From: Jeongeupia chitinilytica | GTDB taxonomy: Bacteria > Pseudomonadota > Gammaproteobacteria > Burkholderiales > Chitinibacteraceae | Length of the DNA: 64,000 bases | Reading direction: 5' to 3' | NCBI RefSeq assembly: GCF_014652315.1 | Contig: NZ_BMYO01000001.1 | Span: forward strand, 372,001 to 436,000 | Shown here: in pieces, positions 15,975 to 25,065 of the stretch | Layout of the letters: each line of letters starts with the position of its first letter | Numbering within the stretch: the first letter of the stretch is position 1 | Translations under genes and position numbers: made by a program | The notes under the pieces: generated by a model | What the model saw: the letters and a program-made list of their open reading frames with translations, nothing else | What the model was told of the DNA's origin: nothing | Databases searched by the model: none

Positions 15975-18011
15975 ATGTCCCAGGATCCGGTTGAAGCAGT
16001 TCGCACGGTGGCCCTCGTGGGCCACGGCGGCAGTGGCAAGACGACGCTGGCCGAAGCGCTGCTGTTCGGCAGTGGCGCGATCGCTTCCATGGGATCGCTG
16101 GAGCGGGGCGATACCGTCTGCGATTTCGATCCGCTCGAACGCGAATACGGTCACTCGCTGGCGTCGGCACTGGCTCGCTTCGAGCACGATGGCGTCACCG
16201 TCAACCTGATCGACACCCCGGGGTATCACGATTTCGTCGGCCAGGCGCTGGCCGCGCTGGAGGCGGTCGATACCGCGCTGGTCGTCGTCAACGCGCAGAA
16301 CGGCATCGAACTGGCGACCCGGCGAATGATGAACGCGGCGGCCGAGCGCGGGCTGTGCCGGATCATCGTGGTCAACAAGATCGACGCCGAACGCATCGAC
16401 CTGCCGGGCCTGCTGGCCGACCTGCGCGAAGCCTTCGGTCGCGAAGTGCTGCCGCTCAATCTGCCGGCCGATGGCGGCAGACGGGTTGCCGACTGTTTTT
16501 TTCCGCCTGACGGCGACGCCGACTTTTCGTCGGTGGCCGAGGCCCACCAGACGCTGGTCGATCAGGTGGTCGAGGTCGACGAGGCGCTGATGGCGCGCTA
16601 TCTCGAGCGGGGCGAAGTGTCCCCGGCCGAACTGCATGCGCCGCTCGAGGCGGCATTGCGACAGGGGCACCTGATCCCGCTGTGCTTCGTTTCCGCACGC
16701 AGTGGCGCCGGCATGCCCGAGCTGCTCGACGTGCTTGTGCGGCTGGCGCCGAATCCGCGCGAAGGCAATCCGCCGCCGTTCATCAAGGGCGAGATCGGGA
16801 CGTTTCGTGCGACGCCCGACCCGGACAAACACGTGCTCGCGCACGTATTCAAGGTGGTGATGGACCCCTTCGTCGGCAAGCTCGGCATTTTCCGCGTGCA
16901 TCAGGGGACGGTGACGCGCGATTCCCAGCTGTTCATCGGCGACGGCCGCAAACCGTTCAAGGTCGGCCACCTGCTGCGCGTGCAGGGCAAGCGCTACGAC
17001 GAGGTCAACCGGCTGCTGCCCGGCGAGTTCGGGGCGGTGGCCAAGGTCGACGACCTCGCGTTCGACGTCGTGCTGCACGACTCGCACGACGAAGATCACA
17101 TCCGCTTGCGCCCCGGCGTATTCCCCGAACCGATGCAGGGGCTGGCGGTGACGGCGAAGCGCCACGGCGACGAGCAACGTATCGGCGATGTGCTGAACCG
17201 GCTGCAGATGGAGGATCCGTGCGTCAGGGTCGACCACGACCCGGTGACGCACGAGACGGTGCTGCGCGGCATGGGCGAGCTGCACCTGCGCTACCTGCTC
17301 GACCGGATGGCGAGTACCTACCGGCTCGAGGTGCAGACCAGCGTGCCGCGGGTACCGTACCGTGAAACGATCACCCGCCCGGCCGAGGGCCACCATCGCC
17401 ACAAGAAGCAGACCGGGGGCGCCGGCCAGTTCGGCGAAGTGTTCCTGCGGATCGAACCGCAGCAGCGTGGCGCGGGCTTTGCCTTTGTCGATGCGGTCAA
17501 GGGCGGCGTGATTCCGGGGCAGTTCATCCAGTCGGTCGAGAAGGGCGTGCGTGCCGCACTGGCTGCCGGCCCGGTGGCAGGCAGTCCGGTCGAGGACATC
17601 AAGGTCACCGTGTATGACGGCAAGAGCCATTCGGTCGACTCGAAGGATGTCGCCTTCCAGGCCGCCGGGCGCAAGGCGATGCTCGACGCGCTGCAGGCCG
17701 CTGCGCCGGTGGTCCTGGAGCCGGTGGTGGCGATCGAGATTACCGCACCGGGCGAACGGCTCGGCGACCTGACCGCCGACCTTTCGGGGCGGCGTGGTCA
17801 GGTCAGCGGCACCGAACCGCTGTCGCAGCAACTGGTGCTGATCCGCGGCCAGGTGCCCTTGTCCGAGCTCGACGGCTATGCCGGCCGGCTCAAGGCGATG
17901 ACCGGCGGGCAGGGGGCGTATACGCTGACGCTGAGCCATTACGATGCGGTGCCGCCGGACGTCCAGCAAAGACTGGCGGCAGGGTACAAGTCGGTGCAGG
18001 ACGACGACTGA
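15975..18011 (+). CDS. Elongation factor G-like GTPase (EF-G2 type)
   Basis: A 678-residue translational-GTPase relative with all five EF-G domains in order. G1 is GHGGSGKTTL, G3 DTPGYHDF and G4 NKID. In canonical EF-G, G1 reads AHIDAGKTT and G3 DTPGHVDF; here the His just after PG, which is needed for ribosome-stimulated GTP hydrolysis, is Tyr. This matches the divergent EF-G2-like branch, whose members do not replace EF-G in translocation in the cases studied. Function is unknown, perhaps ribosome rescue or recycling. The ATG at 15975 is preferred over the in-frame TTG at 15963 because GGAG at 15965-15968 is well spaced. It stands alone, apart from str operon genes. Confidence 0.85.
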   Translation: MSQDPVEAVRTVALVGHGGSGKTTLAEALLFGSGAIASMGSLERGDTVCDFDPLEREYGHSLASALARFEHDGVTVNLIDTPGYHDFVGQALAALEAVDTALVVVNAQNGIELATRRMMNAAAERGLCRIIVVNKIDAERIDLPGLLADLREAFGREVLPLNLPADGGRRVADCFFPPDGDADFSSVAEAHQTLVDQVVEVDEALMARYLERGEVSPAELHAPLEAALRQGHLIPLCFVSARSGAGMPELLDVLVRLAPNPREGNPPPFIKGEIGTFRATPDPDKHVLAHVFKVVMDPFVGKLGIFRVHQGTVTRDSQLFIGDGRKPFKVGHLLRVQGKRYDEVNRLLPGEFGAVAKVDDLAFDVVLHDSHDEDHIRLRPGVFPEPMQGLAVTAKRHGDEQRIGDVLNRLQMEDPCVRVDHDPVTHETVLRGMGELHLRYLLDRMASTYRLEVQTSVPRVPYRETITRPAEGHHRHKKQTGGAGQFGEVFLRIEPQQRGAGFAFVDAVKGGVIPGQFIQSVEKGVRAALAAGPVAGSPVEDIKVTVYDGKSHSVDSKDVAFQAAGRKAMLDALQAAAPVVLEPVVAIEITAPGERLGDLTADLSGRRGQVSGTEPLSQQLVLIRGQVPLSELDGYAGRLKAMTGGQGAYTLTLSHYDAVPPDVQQRLAAGYKSVQDDD

Positions 18012-18026
18012 TCTCCGCGAGACCGG

Positions 18027-18881
18027 CTACGCGGGTACCAACGCCGACGGTTGACCTGCGCCGAGGTGGTTCAGTACCTCCGCGGTGACCTGCTTGCGAT
18101 CGTTGTCGACGCAGATCATGTGATAGCTGTTTTCGACGATCACGGTCCGGTTGCGGGGAATCCGGCGTGCCAGCAGCGCCGCCGAGCGCGGGCTGGTCAG
18201 TTCGTCTTCACGGGCATGGATGATCAGGGTCGGGCTGTGCACGCGGTTCAGCTCGCTGCGGACCCAGCGGCGCAGCCGGTCGACCTCGCGGATGCAGGAC
18301 AGCGGCACCCACGGATAGTGAAAGGCATTGCCGTCGGTGAGCTTGGCCTTGACCACGGCACGCATCAGCTCGTTCTTGATGCCGTAGGGCTCGGCTTCGG
18401 GGATGCGCAGCAGCCGCATCAGTCCCGGGACCCGGTAGACGACGTGGCGCAGGCCGTGATACCACGGCATCGCCCAGCCGTCGATGAACACCGGTGGCGC
18501 CAGGGCGACGAGCCGGCCGTTGCGCAGGTCGAGGCGCTTGGCGGTTTCGATGGCCAGCAGCGCGCCCAGGCACATGCCCATCAGATGCAGCGTTTCGTAG
18601 CGCGCCGACAGGGCCCGGTAGTGCGCGACGACGGTATCGACCCAGTCTTCGGCCTGAATGCCGTACAGGTCCTCGGGGCGCCCGCCGTGGCCGGGCAGGG
18701 TCAGCGTGTGGGTCTCGATTCCGGCACGCTGCAGCGCCTTGCGCAGGGCGCCGAGGTCGGCCTCGGTGCCGCCGAGGCCGTGAACCAGCAGGATGCCGAC
18801 CGAACCGGACGGAGCCGGGGCAAAGACGGAGCGACGTGCAACGGTTGCCGCGGCAAGCGGCGACGGAGTAAGCAAGGCCAT
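18027..18881 (-). CDS. Alpha/beta hydrolase with Cys nucleophile elbow
   Basis: A 284-residue hydrolase similar in layout to Est30-type carboxylesterases: oxyanion strand GILLVHGLGG, the TLTLPGHGG loop, nucleophile elbow, acid HAREDELT and terminal His in SYHMICVD. The elbow reads GMCLGA, so the nucleophile is Cys rather than the Ser usual in carboxylesterases. Cys elbows (GxCxG) are typical of polyhydroxyalkanoate synthases and dienelactone hydrolases, but the length and the absence of a PhaC N-terminal region argue against PhaC. Start at 18881 places the domain right after a short leader; no convincing ribosome binding site decides it. Convergent with the EF-G-like gene. Confidence 0.75.
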   Translation of the reverse strand: MALLTPSPLAAATVARRSVFAPAPSGSVGILLVHGLGGTEADLGALRKALQRAGIETHTLTLPGHGGRPEDLYGIQAEDWVDTVVAHYRALSARYETLHLMGMCLGALLAIETAKRLDLRNGRLVALAPPVFIDGWAMPWYHGLRHVVYRVPGLMRLLRIPEAEPYGIKNELMRAVVKAKLTDGNAFHYPWVPLSCIREVDRLRRWVRSELNRVHSPTLIIHAREDELTSPRSAALLARRIPRNRTVIVENSYHMICVDNDRKQVTAEVLNHLGAGQPSALVPA

Positions 18882-19114
18882 GACGGAACCATTGAGTGAT
18901 ACGACAGCGGCATTGTCGAAAAACCCGCGTTCCCGCCTTTGGCGAAAGTGTGGAGAGATTGTATTGAAAGTGTTGCGTGAAACGTACGCCCGGCCACGTC
19001 TGATTTGCTTTCTTCTCGATTTCACGAATTTTTACAAGTTGCCCACAGTTCTCCGACAAGTCGATCCGATGCGGTTTGCATACTCCGGTCTGTTTTCACC
19101 GGAGCCTTCCTCAC

Positions 19115-19936
19115 ATGCGAACCGCGTTACAACGCACTACCCTGCTGTTGCTGTCCGGGCTGGCCACCGCGCCGGCACTGGCCGATCCCCGCATCGATGC
19201 GATCACCACCGGCGTCGGCGACTGGTTCACCGAGTCCGAATACACGCTCGGCGCCGGCGTGGCCTACGGACCGAAGTTCGCCGGCAGCAAGGACTATCAG
19301 TTCGGCCCCTATTTCAACATCCACATGCTGACGCCGCAGGGCATCTACTTCGATCCGCTGCAGGGTGTCGGCTGGCAGACCCAGCTTGGCGAGCGCTTCG
19401 TGCTGGCGATCGGCGTCGGTTACGACTTCGGCCGTTCGGAGAGCGACAAGGACCTCGGCGCCGGCTCGGACCGGCTCAAGGGCATGGGGGACGTCAAGGG
19501 ATCGGTGCTCGGCACGACGTCGCTGGGTTTCATGATCACGCCGGTGACCATGCTGACGGTGTCGGCGGAGCAGGCGCTCAGCAACCGTGACCGCGGGCTG
19601 TCGTGGAGCGTGCAGCTGGGCCACGCGTTCGAGCTGAGCGAGACCGATACCATCGGTCTGGCCGGTTCGGTGCAACTGGGCGACAGCAAGTACAACCAGA
19701 CCTATTTCGGCGTGACGCAGGCGCAGAGCAAGACCAGCCGCTTCAAGGCCTACGAGGCCGGTGCAGGCATCAACAGCTATACCGCGACGATCAACTGGAC
19801 CCACAAGTGGACCAAAAACTGGAACACCGACCTGTCGGCTGGCGTGACCCGGTTCGCCGGCGAAGTCGAGAACAGTCCGCTGCTGGATACCAAGACCAAT
19901 TACTCGGCGCTGCTGACGCTCAACTACACCTTCTGA
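19115..19936 (+). CDS. MipA/OmpV family outer membrane protein
   Basis: A 273-residue protein with a clear signal peptide (hydrophobic LLLLSGLATAPALA, cleavage near residue 23) and a beta-barrel pattern of alternating strands ending in the aromatic NYTF, as in outer membrane proteins. The GAGVAYGPKFAGS segment is typical of MipA/OmpV. E. coli MipA scaffolds murein synthesis complexes, but most members are uncharacterised barrels that respond to cations or stress. Start at 19115 begins the signal peptide. A two-component system of the RstAB type lies immediately downstream on the opposite strand. Confidence 0.85.
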   Translation: MRTALQRTTLLLLSGLATAPALADPRIDAITTGVGDWFTESEYTLGAGVAYGPKFAGSKDYQFGPYFNIHMLTPQGIYFDPLQGVGWQTQLGERFVLAIGVGYDFGRSESDKDLGAGSDRLKGMGDVKGSVLGTTSLGFMITPVTMLTVSAEQALSNRDRGLSWSVQLGHAFELSETDTIGLAGSVQLGDSKYNQTYFGVTQAQSKTSRFKAYEAGAGINSYTATINWTHKWTKNWNTDLSAGVTRFAGEVENSPLLDTKTNYSALLTLNYTF

Positions 19937-19957
19937 TTGCTCGTTCCCCGAGCACTT

Positions 19958-19980
19958 GGGCGCCGCATCGCGCGGCGCCC
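19958..19980. terminator. Hairpin between convergent MipA and kinase genes
   Basis: GGGCGCCG and CGGCGCCC form an eight-base-pair stem with a seven-base loop. There is no T run on either side, so termination efficiency is uncertain. It lies between two convergent genes and could act on both. Confidence 0.5.
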
Positions 19981-19984
19981 CGGT

Positions 19985-21268
19985 TCACCACTGCAGCACG
20001 AAGCGGGCGCCGCCGAGGGGAGAATCCTCGATATGCACCTCGCCCTGGTGCGACCGGACGATCTGCCGGACGATGGCCAGTCCGAGGCCGAATCCGCCGG
20101 TCGCGCGGTTGCGGCTTTCGTCGAGCCGCACGAAGGGGTCGAAGACGCGGTGGCGTTCGCCCTCGGGAATGCCGTTGCCGTCGTCATCGATCCACAGGGT
20201 GTAGCGCGAGCCGGTCTGCATCAGGCTGACCTCGACACGCGAGCGGGCGTGATAGACGCCGTTGCGCACCACGTTGATCAACGCCCGCGCCATCTGCCGG
20301 GCGTCGAGTGTCACCGTTTCCGGCGTACCGGTCGCGACCGCGCAGCGCACGCCGCGGACGTCGGCCTCGATCGCGACCATCGCGACGACGCTGTCGAGCC
20401 ACTCGGCGGCATGGACCGGCTCCTGGATGAACGCGTTGCTGGCGTGTTCGAGCCGGGCAAAGCTCAGCAGCTCGGACGTCAGCGTTTCGAGCTCGTTCAG
20501 GTCCTGGCGCATGTTGCCGATCAGCACGCGCCACTGCGCCGGATCGTCGAGCTTGCGGGCCGCGTCGAGCTCGAACGCCAGCCGCGCCATCGGCGTGCGC
20601 AGTTCGTGCGACACCGCGTTGGTCAGGTCGCGCCGGCTGGCGACCTGTGATTCGATCTGCGTCGCCATCTGGTCGAACTGGGTCGCCAGGTCGCGGATCG
20701 ACGAACGTCTCGGCAGCCCGGCACGGGCGCCGAGATCGCCGTCGCCGAAGCGCTTGGCCGCCGCTTTCAGCTGCTGCAGGTCGCGCCAGTGAGGCCGGAA
20801 CCACAGGTACAGGCAGAAGGCGAACGTCAGGGCCAGCAGCAGGTAGGAGCCGATCTGGATCGACAGGATCAGCGCACGCGGCGGCGGCTTGACGTGGATT
20901 TCCAGCAGCGTCGGGTTGCGCGGCCAGTCGATCGGGACGAAGAAAAGCTGGAAATCGTCACGCCCGAAGAACTTGCCGCTGTCGAGCAGCGCGCGTTCGT
21001 CCGGATCGATCGTCATCCGTCCGCCGTCGACCAGCCGCAGGCCAAGGCCGTAGTCGGGCTGCCACTTGCGGACCTGCGCCTGCTGCTCGGCCAACGGCTT
21101 GCCGCGCAGTTCGTCGGCCAGGTAACCGAAAGAGCCGCGGGCCATTTCGTAGTTCAGGTCCTGCTGGTAGGGGCGGGTGATGTAGTCGAGGCCGTATTCG
21201 AGCGCGGTGATCGCGATGGCGAAGCCGATGATCTGGATCAGGTAGACGCGGATGAACAGACGCAGCAT
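19985..21268 (-). CDS. rstB: Sensor histidine kinase, RstB type
   Basis: A 427-residue inner-membrane kinase: TM1 near residues 5-25, a periplasmic sensor of about 110 residues, TM2 near 133-155, HAMP, HisKA with the phospho-accepting His in AVSHELRTPMARL, and HATPase with DDDGNGIP and GFGLGLAIVRQI. The intact boxes indicate an active kinase/phosphatase. The regulator gene precedes it with a stop-G-ATG junction (one base between), so the pair is coupled. The RstB assignment follows from the layout and from the RstA-like partner; the signal is not known. Confidence 0.85.
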   Translation of the reverse strand: MLRLFIRVYLIQIIGFAIAITALEYGLDYITRPYQQDLNYEMARGSFGYLADELRGKPLAEQQAQVRKWQPDYGLGLRLVDGGRMTIDPDERALLDSGKFFGRDDFQLFFVPIDWPRNPTLLEIHVKPPPRALILSIQIGSYLLLALTFAFCLYLWFRPHWRDLQQLKAAAKRFGDGDLGARAGLPRRSSIRDLATQFDQMATQIESQVASRRDLTNAVSHELRTPMARLAFELDAARKLDDPAQWRVLIGNMRQDLNELETLTSELLSFARLEHASNAFIQEPVHAAEWLDSVVAMVAIEADVRGVRCAVATGTPETVTLDARQMARALINVVRNGVYHARSRVEVSLMQTGSRYTLWIDDDGNGIPEGERHRVFDPFVRLDESRNRATGGFGLGLAIVRQIVRSHQGEVHIEDSPLGGARFVLQW

Positions 21269-21269
21269 C

Positions 21270-21962
21270 TCAGCTCTCCCACTCGTCGCGGCTGAACAGA
21301 TAGCCCTTGCCCCAGACCGTCTTGATCCGCCGTGGCTCGCGCGGATCGTCGCCGAGTTTCTTGCGCAGTTTGCTGACGCCGACGTCGACACTGCGGTCGA
21401 TGCCGTCATAGTCGACGCCGCGCAATGCGGTGAGGATGGCGTCGCGCGACAAGACCTTGCCGGCGCTCGTCGCCAGCAGCCACAGCAGTTCGAACTCGGC
21501 GGTGCCGGTATCGACTTCTTCGCCGTCCAGTGTCACCAACCGCGTGCCGCTGTCGATGGTCAGCGCGCCGAACTGCAGCTTGTCCGGCGAGCCGGCCGGT
21601 GCATGCTGGCGGCGCATCAGTGCACGGATGCGCGCGAGCAGCACGCGCGGCTCGACCGGTTTGATCACGTAGTCGTCGGCACCGGCTTCGAGGCCGAGGA
21701 TCTGGTCGATGTCTTCCTCGCGCGCCGTCAGCATCAGTACCGGCAGGTTCGACCATTCGCGCAGGTCGCGGCAGATCTGCAGCCCGTCCTTGCCCGGCAG
21801 CATCATGTCGAGCACGACCACGTCGGGCTTGACGCGCTTGACCGCGGCTACGGCAGTGTCGCCCCGGTGTTCGGTGCTGACGGCATAGCCGTGCTGTTCG
21901 AGAAAGTCGGCGATCAGCCGCGAAAGGCGCAGGTCGTCCTCGACGATCATGACCTTGTTCAT
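21270..21962 (-). CDS. rstA: Response regulator, OmpR/RstA type
   Basis: A 230-residue regulator. The receiver has the acidic pair in VEDD, the phospho-acceptor Asp in VVVLDMMLPGKDG and the Lys in DYVIKP. The C-terminal OmpR-type winged helix includes the VDVGVSKLRKKLGDD recognition helix and the GKGYLF wing. It is the first gene of the pair and is followed directly by the kinase. Targets are not evident from the sequence; MipA/OmpV next door is a candidate only because of proximity. Confidence 0.9.
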   Translation of the reverse strand: MNKVMIVEDDLRLSRLIADFLEQHGYAVSTEHRGDTAVAAVKRVKPDVVVLDMMLPGKDGLQICRDLREWSNLPVLMLTAREEDIDQILGLEAGADDYVIKPVEPRVLLARIRALMRRQHAPAGSPDKLQFGALTIDSGTRLVTLDGEEVDTGTAEFELLWLLATSAGKVLSRDAILTALRGVDYDGIDRSVDVGVSKLRKKLGDDPREPRRIKTVWGKGYLFSRDEWES

Positions 21963-22067
21963 CGCCGGTCACTCCGGCCTGTGGCGTGTGCGTGGGGCAT
22001 TCCGGTTTTCCTGTCGTCGGTGGGCGGCCGATGCTGCCGTCATTGTGTCACCGGAATGCTGACGGAT

Positions 22068-23105
22068 TCAGTCCTCGTGTTTGTATGATTTTTGTGCACG
22101 CGCCGTGGTGGTCGCAGCCGGCGTCCGGCCATAAAGCTGGCGGTAGGCGTTCGGTGTCAGCCCGGTCAGTTGCCGGAACATCCGCCGCATCACCGCGTCG
22201 CTGCTGAAACCCAGGTCGTCGCTGATGCTGCTGGCGGGTTTCTGCGATGCGGCCAGCCGCTCGGCAAGCTGGTGCAGCTTGACCGTGCGGATGTAGTTCG
22301 CCGCGGTGTCGCCGGTTGCTGCGGCGACCTTGCGCGCCAGCGTGCGCTCGGACACGGCCAGCCGGTCGGCCAGCGCGGCGACCGACAGCCCGCTGGCCGG
22401 CAGGCGGCGGACCCAGTGGTGCAGCTTCTGCAGCAGCGCGTCGCGCTGCGACAGCAGATCGATCCGGGTGAAGGCCGGATGGCGCCGTTCGGGTTGTGGC
22501 AGCACCATCAGCCGCGCCAGCGTCGCGTAGTGGTCGACCCCCAGCCTGTGCGCGACGACGTGCTCGGCAATCGCCAGATAGCCGTGCACCCCGGAGGCGG
22601 TGATGTGGGCGTCGCTGTTCACCAGCGGCAGATCCAGTTGCCAGTCGACCTTGGGGAAGCGCTGTTCGAACCACGGCATCATCCACCATGTGCCGGTGGC
22701 CGAGCTGCCGTTGAGACGGCCGGTGGCCGCGACAAAAGCGACGCCGTCGCAGTAGCTCCACAGCTGCACACGGGCAGGAAGCGCCGCCACGGCATCGATC
22801 AGGGCCTGGTGCTGCGTCATCGTGTGGTCGATCTGTTCGAGCGAAGTGGCCCAGAAGCCGGGCAGCAGCAGGGCGTCGACGTCCGTATTGGCGAGCCGCT
22901 GCCCCGCGTCGAGGACGAGGCCGTGGGCGCAGTGAACCGGACCGGCATCCAGGCCGACGAAACGGGTCGTCAGCTGGCCGCCCAGCAGGCTGGCGCCGTG
23001 CATCAGATCGGCAAAGGCCATCAGGCCGGCGGGCATGCAGCCGGGGTAGAGCAGCAGGCCGATCCGCATCGGGGCATGGGGCATGGCTGAATTTGCTCGC
23101 TTCAT
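22068..23105 (-). CDS. AraC-family regulator with DJ-1/PfpI-like domain
   Basis: A 345-residue GlxA-type regulator: an N-terminal DJ-1/PfpI-like domain (MRIGLLLYPGCMPAGLMAFAD, then LLLPGFW and LWSYCDGVAFVAATG) and a C-terminal pair of AraC helix-turn-helix motifs (ALADRLAVSERTLARKV and ISDDLGFSSDAVMRRMFRQL). Such proteins sense small metabolites and activate catabolic or detoxification genes. Three in-frame ATG codons (23105, 23084, 23069) are plausible starts; none has a strong ribosome binding site, and the last begins the domain itself. It is divergent from the metallo-hydrolase gene at 23176, the likely target. Confidence 0.85.
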   Translation of the reverse strand: MKRANSAMPHAPMRIGLLLYPGCMPAGLMAFADLMHGASLLGGQLTTRFVGLDAGPVHCAHGLVLDAGQRLANTDVDALLLPGFWATSLEQIDHTMTQHQALIDAVAALPARVQLWSYCDGVAFVAATGRLNGSSATGTWWMMPWFEQRFPKVDWQLDLPLVNSDAHITASGVHGYLAIAEHVVAHRLGVDHYATLARLMVLPQPERRHPAFTRIDLLSQRDALLQKLHHWVRRLPASGLSVAALADRLAVSERTLARKVAAATGDTAANYIRTVKLHQLAERLAASQKPASSISDDLGFSSDAVMRRMFRQLTGLTPNAYRQLYGRTPAATTTARAQKSYKHED

Positions 23106-23175
23106 GTCTGATCCGGCCATGGTAGCGACGCGGGCCCCGGCGTGACAATGCCCCATCATCAACCGGGAGGTCGTC

Positions 23176-23955
23176 ATGAACATTGTCCAACTGCGCAACG
23201 CCACGCTGGTGATCGAAGCGGGCCCCCATCGCGTGCTGGTCGATCCGATGCTGGCACGCCGGCATGCGCTGCCGTCGTTGCGCTGGCTCGGCGGCCATCA
23301 TCAGCGCAATCCGCTGGTCGACCTGCCGGTCGAGGCGGACGAATGTCTGGATGCGGTCACCCACTGCCTGATCACGCACTGCCGCAAGGGGCATTTCGAT
23401 CATCTCGACCGTGCCGGCGTGCGCTGGCTGCGCGAGCGGCAGATCCCGGTGATCTGCAATCCGGATGATACCGAGCACCTGTGGAAGCGGGGCCTGAACG
23501 TGGCGCCGCTGCAGGCAGGGACCGATCCGCAGCCCTTCCTCGGCGGGCAGATCCGGATGGTGCCGTGCCGTCACGGCCGCGGTGCGGTCGGGAAGATGAT
23601 GATGCACGGCGTCGGCTATCTGATCGAATGGCCCGGCGAGCCGAGCCTTTACCTGGCCGGCGACACGATCCTGACCGACGAGGTGCGGACGCTGGTGACG
23701 ACAAGGCAACCCGACGTGAGTGTGGTGCCGGCCGGCGGCGCGCGCTTCGATCTCGGTGGCGAGATCATCATGGGCATTGCCGAAGTGACCGAGTTCAGCC
23801 GGCTGGCACGCGGCATCGTGATCGCCAATCACCTCGAAGCGCTGAACCATTGCCCGGTGAAGCGCGACGAACTGGTCCATGCGATGCACTGTGCCGGTGT
23901 CGGCAACCGGGTGCGCGTTCCGGCCGACGGCGAACGCATCGTCGTGCCGGGTTGA
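23176..23955 (+). CDS. Metallo-beta-lactamase-fold hydrolase (UlaG-like)
   Basis: A 259-residue MBL-fold protein of the UlaG/L-ascorbate-6-P lactonase-like group. The N-terminal LVIEAGPHRVLVDPML and the metal motif THCRKGHFDHLD, the RHGRGAVG His and YLAGDTI Asp are visible, with a late His in ANHLEALNH. The spacing in the first motif (His-x4-His-x2-His, ending FDH) differs from the classic HxHxDH and fits the distant UlaG-like branch. A strong ribosome binding site (GGGAGG, near 23164) fixes the start. It is divergent from the GlxA-type regulator, which probably controls it; the substrate is unknown. Confidence 0.8.
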   Translation: MNIVQLRNATLVIEAGPHRVLVDPMLARRHALPSLRWLGGHHQRNPLVDLPVEADECLDAVTHCLITHCRKGHFDHLDRAGVRWLRERQIPVICNPDDTEHLWKRGLNVAPLQAGTDPQPFLGGQIRMVPCRHGRGAVGKMMMHGVGYLIEWPGEPSLYLAGDTILTDEVRTLVTTRQPDVSVVPAGGARFDLGGEIIMGIAEVTEFSRLARGIVIANHLEALNHCPVKRDELVHAMHCAGVGNRVRVPADGERIVVPG

Positions 23956-23991
23956 CGGCGGCGCGGCGCCCGGCGCGCGGACCTGCCGGGC

Positions 23992-24726
23992 TCAGAAGCG
24001 CTCGTTCTGTCCCAGGAAGCGCCACTGGCCTTCGGGCAGGTCCTTCAGGCCGATCCGCCCGATGCGCAGGCGCTTGATGCTGACGACCCGCAGTCCGACC
24101 GCCTCGCACAGCTCCTGGATCTGCTTCTTGTGCGATTCGCGCAGCACGAAGCGCAATTGCGCATCGCTCTGCTGGCTGACCTTGGCGGCCTTCCACGTCA
24201 CGCCGTCGATGGTGTAGGTCCGGTTGAGCAGCGAGACCATTTCCTCGGTGATCGTCCCGGCGACGCGGACCTGGTATTCCTTCTCGTAATCGAGGTCGTC
24301 GGCGAGCAAGGCCTTGGCGACGCGGCCGTCCTGCGTCAGGACCAGGAGGCCCGACGCGGCGAGGTCGAGCCAGCCGGCGGCGGCCAGATGGCTGAAATGG
24401 CGCTTGAGCGGATGGATGCCGGAACGGTCGCCGGCAAAGTGCGTTTCCGGCTTGACCAGCTGCCAGGCCGGGCGGATGCCCGGTTCGCCGGGGCCGGCCA
24501 GAAAACCGGCCGGCTTGTGCAGCAGGATCGTCACCCTTTCGGCCTGCACCGCCGTCGCGCGGCGCTGCAGCTCGATCTTCTGGTGCGGAAACACGCGGCT
24601 GCCGAGCACATCGACGACCTGGCCATCGACGCGGACCCAGCCCTGTTCGATGAACTCGTCGGCTTCGCGGCGCGAGCACAGCCCGAGTTCGGTCATGCGT
24701 TTGGAAAGGCGGATGGAGTCGGTCAT
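23992..24726 (-). CDS. rRNA pseudouridine synthase, RsuA/RluB/E/F family
   Basis: A 244-residue enzyme. An N-terminal S4 RNA-binding domain (RLSKRMTELGLCSRREADEFI) precedes the catalytic domain, with the nucleophilic Asp in GWLDLAASGLLVLTQDG. In most members the residue two before that Asp is Arg (GRLD); here it is Trp. The family isomerises single uridines in 16S or 23S rRNA; RluF-like is the closest impression, but the target base cannot be assigned. The start at 24726 gives the S4 domain directly, and the open frame upstream is not family-like. Confidence 0.85.
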   Translation of the reverse strand: MTDSIRLSKRMTELGLCSRREADEFIEQGWVRVDGQVVDVLGSRVFPHQKIELQRRATAVQAERVTILLHKPAGFLAGPGEPGIRPAWQLVKPETHFAGDRSGIHPLKRHFSHLAAAGWLDLAASGLLVLTQDGRVAKALLADDLDYEKEYQVRVAGTITEEMVSLLNRTYTIDGVTWKAAKVSQQSDAQLRFVLRESHKKQIQELCEAVGLRVVSIKRLRIGRIGLKDLPEGQWRFLGQNERF

Positions 24727-25065
24727 GGCGTGCGTCTTCGGCGTGTCAATCCACCATTGTACGCGGCTTGCCGGCCGCGGCGGTTCCAGTGTCGCACGGC
24801 GGTCTTGAACTCCGACGAGCCCGCGGAAAACCGGCACGACCGGATCCTCCGGCATTCCGTACGCGCATGCAGCGCGTGCGAAAAAGTCATTTGTCGGTGA
24901 CGGAATTGATCACCAGAATTGCCGGTATACCGATGGTATTGGATTTCTGCCGGATCGATTGCGGTCATTCCATGAAAGCCCGCATCGCAACGCTCAATCC
25001 GGCAGGGCCCCGCATTGCATCAATGCAGGTGCCGTTTTCGCTGTCTTGATATTCGAGAGGAAGTG
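24727..25065. other. Intergenic region between pseudouridine synthase and the five-gene operon
   Basis: About 340 bases without a convincing gene. The right half (from ~24880) is clearly poorer in G+C than the surroundings, as expected of a promoter region for the operon starting at 25066. It contains palindromic bits such as GGTATACC near 24924, but I cannot call a promoter with good spacing. A 93-codon open frame on the plus strand here lacks family resemblance and a ribosome binding site. Confidence 0.4.

Noticed and set aside
12796..16170. Open frame of 1,124 codons on the minus strand across ispA and dxs
   Set aside because: It lies antisense to clear family genes. Its composition (rich in Arg, His, Gln and Val) is typical of antisense reading of GC-rich genes, and no domain is recognised.
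15939..17969. Open frame of 676 codons on the minus strand
   Set aside because: Antisense to the EF-G-like gene; no recognisable domain.
24768..25049. 93-codon open frame before the five-gene operon
   Set aside because: No ribosome binding site, no family resemblance, and it runs through a region that looks like a promoter.
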